Assembly (NCBI RefSeq): GCF_000149955.1
Contig: NC_030992.1
Location: 1,858,295-1,922,294 of the forward strand
Source of the DNA: Fusarium oxysporum f. sp. lycopersici 4287
Taxonomy: Eukaryota; Ascomycota; Sordariomycetes; Hypocreales; Nectriaceae
Direction: 5' to 3'
DNA: 64,000 bases
This document shows positions 59,165 through 64,000 of this stretch, piece by piece. Under the pieces are notes generated by a model that was not told the origin of the DNA, searched no databases, and saw only the letters and a program-made list of their open reading frames with translations. Position 1 is the first letter of the stretch, and every line of letters begins with the position of its first letter. A program made the position numbers and the translations under genes.

Positions 59165-60615
59165 CTACAGCAAAAGGGTTCCGACGAGGGTGAAGAGAGT
59201 GGCGGCAGCGGAGACGTACAGTGCACCGAAGCCAAGGCTAGCAGCGCCGCTGTCATCATCATCATCACCAGAGGCAGAGGCCGAACCTGTGGATGTGGAA
59301 GAGCCCATAGCAACGCTGGCAGTGGCGGTTCCGCTATCAGTGTCGAAGTGGGATCCCTTGCCGTTGATGCCGGGGCCCTTGCCGGCACCGTCCTTCATGT
59401 ACTTCTCGGCCTCGGAGGGCATCTCAGGGAGGTAGCTGGGGTCGACCTGCCAGACGGACTCGGAGGTAGGGCAAGCAACGCCGTGGGAAGCCTTGGCAGC
59501 ACCGCCAGTGCCAGTGGGCATGGGATACTTGGAGAGAGCAGACTTGAAGAGATCAAACTCCTTTTCGGTCGTGACCTTGCCGTTCTTGATTGTGACGATA
59601 CCGTAGTCGTTGTCCTCGAGGGAGTACTCATACATAAGGCCACCGGAGTAGACGGAGGACATCTGGCTGTCCATCATGGGCTCAATCTCCTCGAACTTAC
59701 GAGGGCGGTTCTCAATGCAACCATACTCGGACAGGCTAGTGCAAGGTTAGCAGAGGCCAACATGAGTGATGAATTGACTTACAAAATGGGGATACCGTAG
59801 TTGGTAAAGTTCTTGACCTTGACGTCCCAGCCAGAGGTCTTGAAGTCACTGTTGCACCAAGAGTAATCGTTGAAAGCGAAGAAGTCAGATCGAACCTCCT
59901 CAGAACCACAATTCATGTAGTGAGCGGTTTGCATGCGGTTGGAGGCAACATCGGCAGCAGAGTAGCCGACAGGAACCTGGCGGAGCTTGCGGGCCTTGAT
60001 GTAGTTTCGCATATCACGAGTGATGGCCTTGACGTAGGGAGCGGACTTGTCGGTATCCTTCTCGTCATTCATGACCTCATTTCCGGAGAAGAAAGCGAGT
60101 GTGTTGTCGTACTTGGCGAACATCTCGACAGTGGCGAAAACGCTCTGGATGTAGGCGGCATTGTAAGAAGGACCGGGCTTGGCACGGTTGATGGAGTACT
60201 TGGGGTTGTTAACATCGAGAACGAGGTAGATGCCAGCGGCGTCGAGCGCACTCATGCACTCGTCGTGATCGGCCTTGTTGTCGACAGCGTAGACGCGAAT
60301 AACGTTGACGCCGAGCTCCTTGAAGTACTTGATATCACGCTTGCAAACATCGGGATCGGCGAGAGGATCCTCGTTAGCAGAGGCACCACCGGGCTGGTAG
60401 TCGATACCTCGGAGGTAGAATCGGTCCTTGCCAGTCCAGAAAGCTAATTGATTGTCAACACTGCCTGCACATCCAACTCTTGAGGCAATTGACTACTAAC
60501 CATTGCCAGAAACCGAGACAGCGGGGAGGGAAGCGCGCTTGCTGGGAGGCTCCTTGAGGGTAGGGGTAGCCGAAGCGACAGCCGCCAAGGCGGAGAGGAA
60601 AGCAACGGTCTTCAT
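59165..60615 (-). CDS. GPI-anchored 1,3-beta-glucanosyltransferase (GH72, Gas/Gel family)
   Basis: Exons are 60501-60615, 59783-60443 and 59165-59735, with introns of 57 and 47 nt, giving 448 residues. The signal peptide MKTVAFLSALAAVASA is followed by the GH72 catalytic domain: GKDRFYLRGIDYQPGG, acid/base Glu161 in FSGNEVMN and nucleophile Glu262 in FLSEYGC. Conserved NYSW-like and NCGSEE segments follow in order. There is no X8/CBM43 cysteine-rich domain after the catalytic part, so it belongs to the subgroup without it. The end is Ser/Thr/Gly/Asp-rich (SASASGDDDDDSGAA) with a hydrophobic GPI signal (ALYVSAAATLFTLVGTLLL). It elongates beta-1,3-glucan side chains at the plasma membrane and wall (family knowledge). 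Confidence 0.96.
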
Positions 60616-63580
60616 TTTAAGTTGGTTGGTCGAACGGTATGGCGAGAGATTAATACAGTTCAAAGAATTGTCGTTAAGAGACGATATCGAGGGTGGGAAT
60701 TGATCGAAATGAGCGGATCGGGTGAGGAAGCAGAATTACAGTCCAAGTAGAAGAAAACCAACAACGAGGGAGTTGGGAGGTGGGAACGAAAGAAGATAGA
60801 AGATCACGACCGGAGAGAAAACGACAGAAAGGCGTTAACCGGTTGAAAGGTAAGTTGAAGGTATTAATAAATCAATGGAGGGAGGAAGAAGAGGAGAGGA
60901 AAAGAGAGCGTGATACGGAGGTTGGAATGGGCTTTTAAAATAGTAGGCACTGGAGGTGGGAAGACGGGATGGAGGCCCTGGGGTGTGGTAATACAGGTAC
61001 AAAGTTACAAAGTTACAAGTCGGGACCAACTCAATCGACAATCACAGAATGACACAACAGGATAGGATAGAACGTGGATAGTGGTGGTATCAAGGGATAT
61101 TGGATTGGATGGCAAGTAATTGATCCCTGAACTGGGCTGGTAGCTTGGAGCACTCGGCATTATCTTGGTACCTACCAATCTAGGGAGAGACGGGGTGTCT
61201 GGATAAGTGAGTGAGTGTTTTACGGTACCAATTGAGGCATTGGACGAACGACGCAGACTCTTCCGCTTCCATTTGGCTCCCGCCCTCGTACCAAGTTAAG
61301 AATGGAAACTGAAGTGGTCAGTCCAAGCGTCTAACGCCGGCCGCTGTGGGCATTTCTTCCTTAGAAGGCTTGGGCGGGCTTCCGTCGAATCCAAGGGGAA
61401 GCCATGGATTGGGGATTAAGCGTGGGGCACGTCTGGTCCAGTAATTTCAGTTTCCACAAATTCATGCTGGCACACCTAATCTTGAGGGCCAAGAGAGCAT
61501 GACGATGGGTTGACGATCAAGTCAGGCAGCTCGTTATTGTGAAGCAGTATAATGCTCTTGTATGTAATTCAGTGCTGTGAAGCTATCTTGTCGGATCAAA
61601 CGAGTGTGGTTGAATTGCCATCTACCGGCATTTACACTATCGCATTGTGTCTTTGTTGTGCTTACACTTGGACGGCGGAAGTCAGGCACACGAATCAATG
61701 GGCTGTACTAACCCAGCCTATCACTGAAGGATTAGACTCAGCCGGTGGTGTGAAGTCTGCTGATGTGTCGTCCCTTGGCACTGGCTGAAGAACAAGCTGT
61801 TGTAACATCCATAAACAAGGCGGTTATCAGTTGGTCATGAGTATGTGTACTTGTCACTATAAGAGGATCGACACAAACAAACATTTAACCATCTTGCCCT
61901 CTAGTTTCAAACTCTGTTCTCGTTATCCGTATTTTTGCTAGTGTTGCCCATGGTGCTGCATCACTCGTATACATCTCACGTGTGTCAACAAACATCTCAA
62001 CGCCTATGGATGACAAGAAACTCCCAAGAGTGCGCAGCCACAAACCAAGAGTCCAGCAACTCAACCTCTCCGTTTCTATGACAAGTCCAAGGCCTGTAGT
62101 GCATTGGCATCACTTGCTGTCCTCTCTTTTTCGTTTCTTGGCCTGGATTTCGCTCAATGCTGAAATTCAATTGACCCACCAAAGTCGTCGTAATGCATTT
62201 TAAGCTATCGGCACACGCCCCCCTCGCTCATGCATGACACTCCCTTTCGGCTGGAGCAAGCGCCTCCTGATCAGCGATTGGCGCGCCGCTGAAACTCGTC
62301 TCGTAACCCCCTGAGGCTCCTTTTTAAACGGCTCCAGCTGGTGGCACAGTCCCTCTCTCGCCTTATTCATCATGATGCTTGGTGAAGGCTGGTCTGGGAT
62401 TGGCATTCAATGTCTGAGTACCTCGAGTGAATCGTAGAGTTCTTTTTATTTTTATGCTTCTGTCGCAGGTTTGATTATTAAGATCCAGAATCAAAACTTT
62501 CATCTCATAACCAAGGTAAGCTTAAAAGAAACTACCTACCTGGGTATCTGTCACTAATAACACAAATAAGAATTCTTCCTTCCATTCTCACCTGCAGATT
62601 CAATGATCGGCAGGGGTCATTCTGCCACTCCCGTCCCGCTAAACTCCAGTGGAGCCCGGGCTCTCATGTCTATGGGCCATACCGTATTCCATTGAAGAAC
62701 AAGAATAGAAATTCGACTTCTCGTATGACTAGCTTACTGAAATACCACTGGTTGTCAAGCACTCACTATTATTTAAACATTGTTTCTGTATATTATATCA
62801 AGGCACAGGCAGACACCGTATATCTTGAGTCTTGACCTTCCCTTATCCTGGCTGGTACCAGTCAGTCTGAGCTCTGACTGTTAAGACTGGATCCATATGA
62901 CGATGAGTAGCACTTGACATGGATTTTGCTTGGTTTTATTTCCTAGACCCGTCAAATCAACCGAGACCATGGCCAAATTTCAATCGTCACGTCGATCACC
63001 CTGCACTGCCTCGTCCCAAGCTCATCTCCAATCCCTCATCCCTCACAACCACTCGCCTCAGCATTCTCACCGCAACGCCAATATCACATCTCGCCTGCTG
63101 CATAATTAAACTCAAGATCTGGGCGCTCAGCCAAGAATGACCCTCGTGTGAAACACTGTGGTTCTTCACAATACCAGAGGCCCTCTTTTCATCTGGTAAC
63201 CTCGCCTGGGGTGCGTCACATCCCCTGCCGGTACATGCACCAAATGACGGGTCACCACTCTATCTCAGAGCCAAGAAAATGCTTGGCTTTGTTAAGCTGC
63301 AATAGGAGGTTTCAAGTGACACTTTGCGTAGGGGAGCCAAGGAAATGTGAGACCTCTACCCTAAGTGACGAAAATATTAGGCAAGTTTAGTGTATCTTAT
63401 TAGTAGGTGTTTCAACCAGTTAATTTTGACACCTTATCTTAATGTCAGAGGTTTTATTAGCGACCTATCATCTTAACCAACATTCTTGGCTACACAACTC
63501 CATAAGAACTCTACACATACAATTCATTTAACTATGGGTATCAAAAACTGAATCCAATGTTTGTGTCTATTTGGCTTTCA
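60616..63580. other. Intergenic region upstream of the GH72 gene
   Basis: About 3 kb. It includes the promoter and leader of the GH72 gene, and TAGGTA-type motifs near 61169 (GGTACCTACC) and 62530 (ACTACCTACCTGGG). Short frames show no domain, and no tRNA-like T-arm sits in a plausible cloverleaf. Confidence 0.55.
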
Positions 63581-64000
63581 TCAATCATCAGTAACCTTAA
63601 AGAGGTCCTCAACCCCTTGCCAGCTTCCCTTTGCGCGCTCCTCCCAGTAACTATCCTTTCCTGTCTTGAGCTTCCATACTTCCTCTCCCTCTGGAGCGTT
63701 CTCGACCTTGACGAACCATCGAGGCTTGTATGTCTCACCTCGCTCTTCGAGTTCTCGGCGTCGACCGCGCTGAGCTTCCTCCAGCTTTTGTTTCAGATCC
63801 TCAGCATCATCGATTGCGCCTTGTTCGTATGCGCGCTGATCAGGTCGCAAGCGACAATCCGTAGGAGGCAGTTTGCCCTTCTCGATCTCTGTAACCTCGT
63901 TCAAGCTGGCAGCAAAAGTTGTAAGACCAAATGTCTGGGCAGCATTTTCCACCAGTGGTCCAACACGCCAAATCTCCTGGCCGCCACCTTTGCCTGTTGT
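63581..64000 (-). CDS. KES1: Oxysterol-binding protein Kes1/Osh4-type, C-terminal part only
   Basis: The frame is open from the window edge to a TGA at 63581-63583 (139 codons). It reads GQEIWRVGPLVENAAQTFGL, then LNEVTEIEKGKLPPTDCRLR, RPDQRAYEQG, a helical EDLKQKLEEAQRGRRRELEE and YKPRWFVKVE, ending WQGVEDLFKVTDD. These are the C-terminal signatures of the OSBP/ORP domain of Kes1/Osh4. The RPDQR segment and the following helix close the lipid-binding barrel. The family exchanges sterol and phosphatidylinositol-4-phosphate at Golgi membranes. The N-terminal lid and sterol pocket lie outside the window, so intactness cannot be judged. Confidence 0.93.
   Translation of the reverse strand, partial: TTGKGGGQEIWRVGPLVENAAQTFGLTTFAASLNEVTEIEKGKLPPTDCRLRPDQRAYEQGAIDDAEDLKQKLEEAQRGRRRELEERGETYKPRWFVKVENAPEGEEVWKLKTGKDSYWEERAKGSWQGVEDLFKVTDD

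Noticed and set aside
1..64000. A secondary-metabolite cluster, transposon or CRISPR-like array
   Set aside because: No synthase, transposase, reverse transcriptase or spaced repeats; genes are mostly conserved single-copy functions.

Overview
The window looks like a chromosomal segment of a filamentous ascomycete, most likely Fusarium or a close Hypocreales relative. The evidence is short introns (47-103 nt) with GTRNGT donors, CTRAC-type branch sites and YAG acceptors, and Pezizomycotina-type orthologues throughout. Nineteen protein-coding loci can be supported. Two run off the window edges. I found no rRNA, tRNA, CRISPR array or intact transposon. There are two assembly gaps, 297 N at 2283-2579 and exactly 100 N at 19972-20071, each inside a gene.

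Layout, left part. 1-3279 (+) is an MFS transporter frame broken by two in-frame TAG codons. 3539-6641 (-) is a receptor-like membrane protein with an eight-cysteine ectodomain. 8363-9215 (-) is the ESCRT-III subunit Snf7. 10402-11828 (-) is the Golgi mannan polymerase subunit Anp1. 13946-15031 (+) is a 3-methyladenine DNA glycosylase. A gene-poor stretch of about 4 kb leads to ECM33 (19145-20494, +), a GPI-anchored wall protein. SPF45 (21211-22805, -) and DBP5 (23484-25090, +) are divergent.

Layout, middle and right. 27658-40110 (+) encodes an acidic, low-complexity protein of about 4,129 residues. Next, on the same strand, is a secreted, charged coiled-coil protein (40763-42544). RPL22 (43332-43986, +) and an SLC25 mitochondrial carrier (44228-45307, -) are convergent. 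46569-51728 (-) is a large disordered protein of about 1,700 residues with an apparent frameshift. 55722-56135 (-) is a small single-pass PPxY membrane protein. TFB5 (57179-57527, +) is a three-exon gene of 71 residues, convergent with a dienoyl-CoA isomerase/enoyl-CoA hydratase (57612-58533, -). A GH72 glucanosyltransferase (59165-60615, -) and the C-terminal end of a Kes1/Osh4 oxysterol-binding protein (63581-64000, -) close the window.

How the genes relate. There is no operon-like or biosynthetic cluster. Several genes converge on the cell surface: ANP1 (mannan), ECM33 and GH72 (GPI wall proteins), the cysteine-rich receptor-like protein, and KES1 and SNF7 in membrane traffic. DBP5, SPF45, TFB5 and RPL22 are housekeeping genes of expression. 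The least explained items are the giant acidic protein, the secreted coiled-coil protein with a duplicated module, the reading-frame breaks in the transporter and the 1,700-residue gene, and an open, coding-like 42-codon tail after the DBP5 stop.
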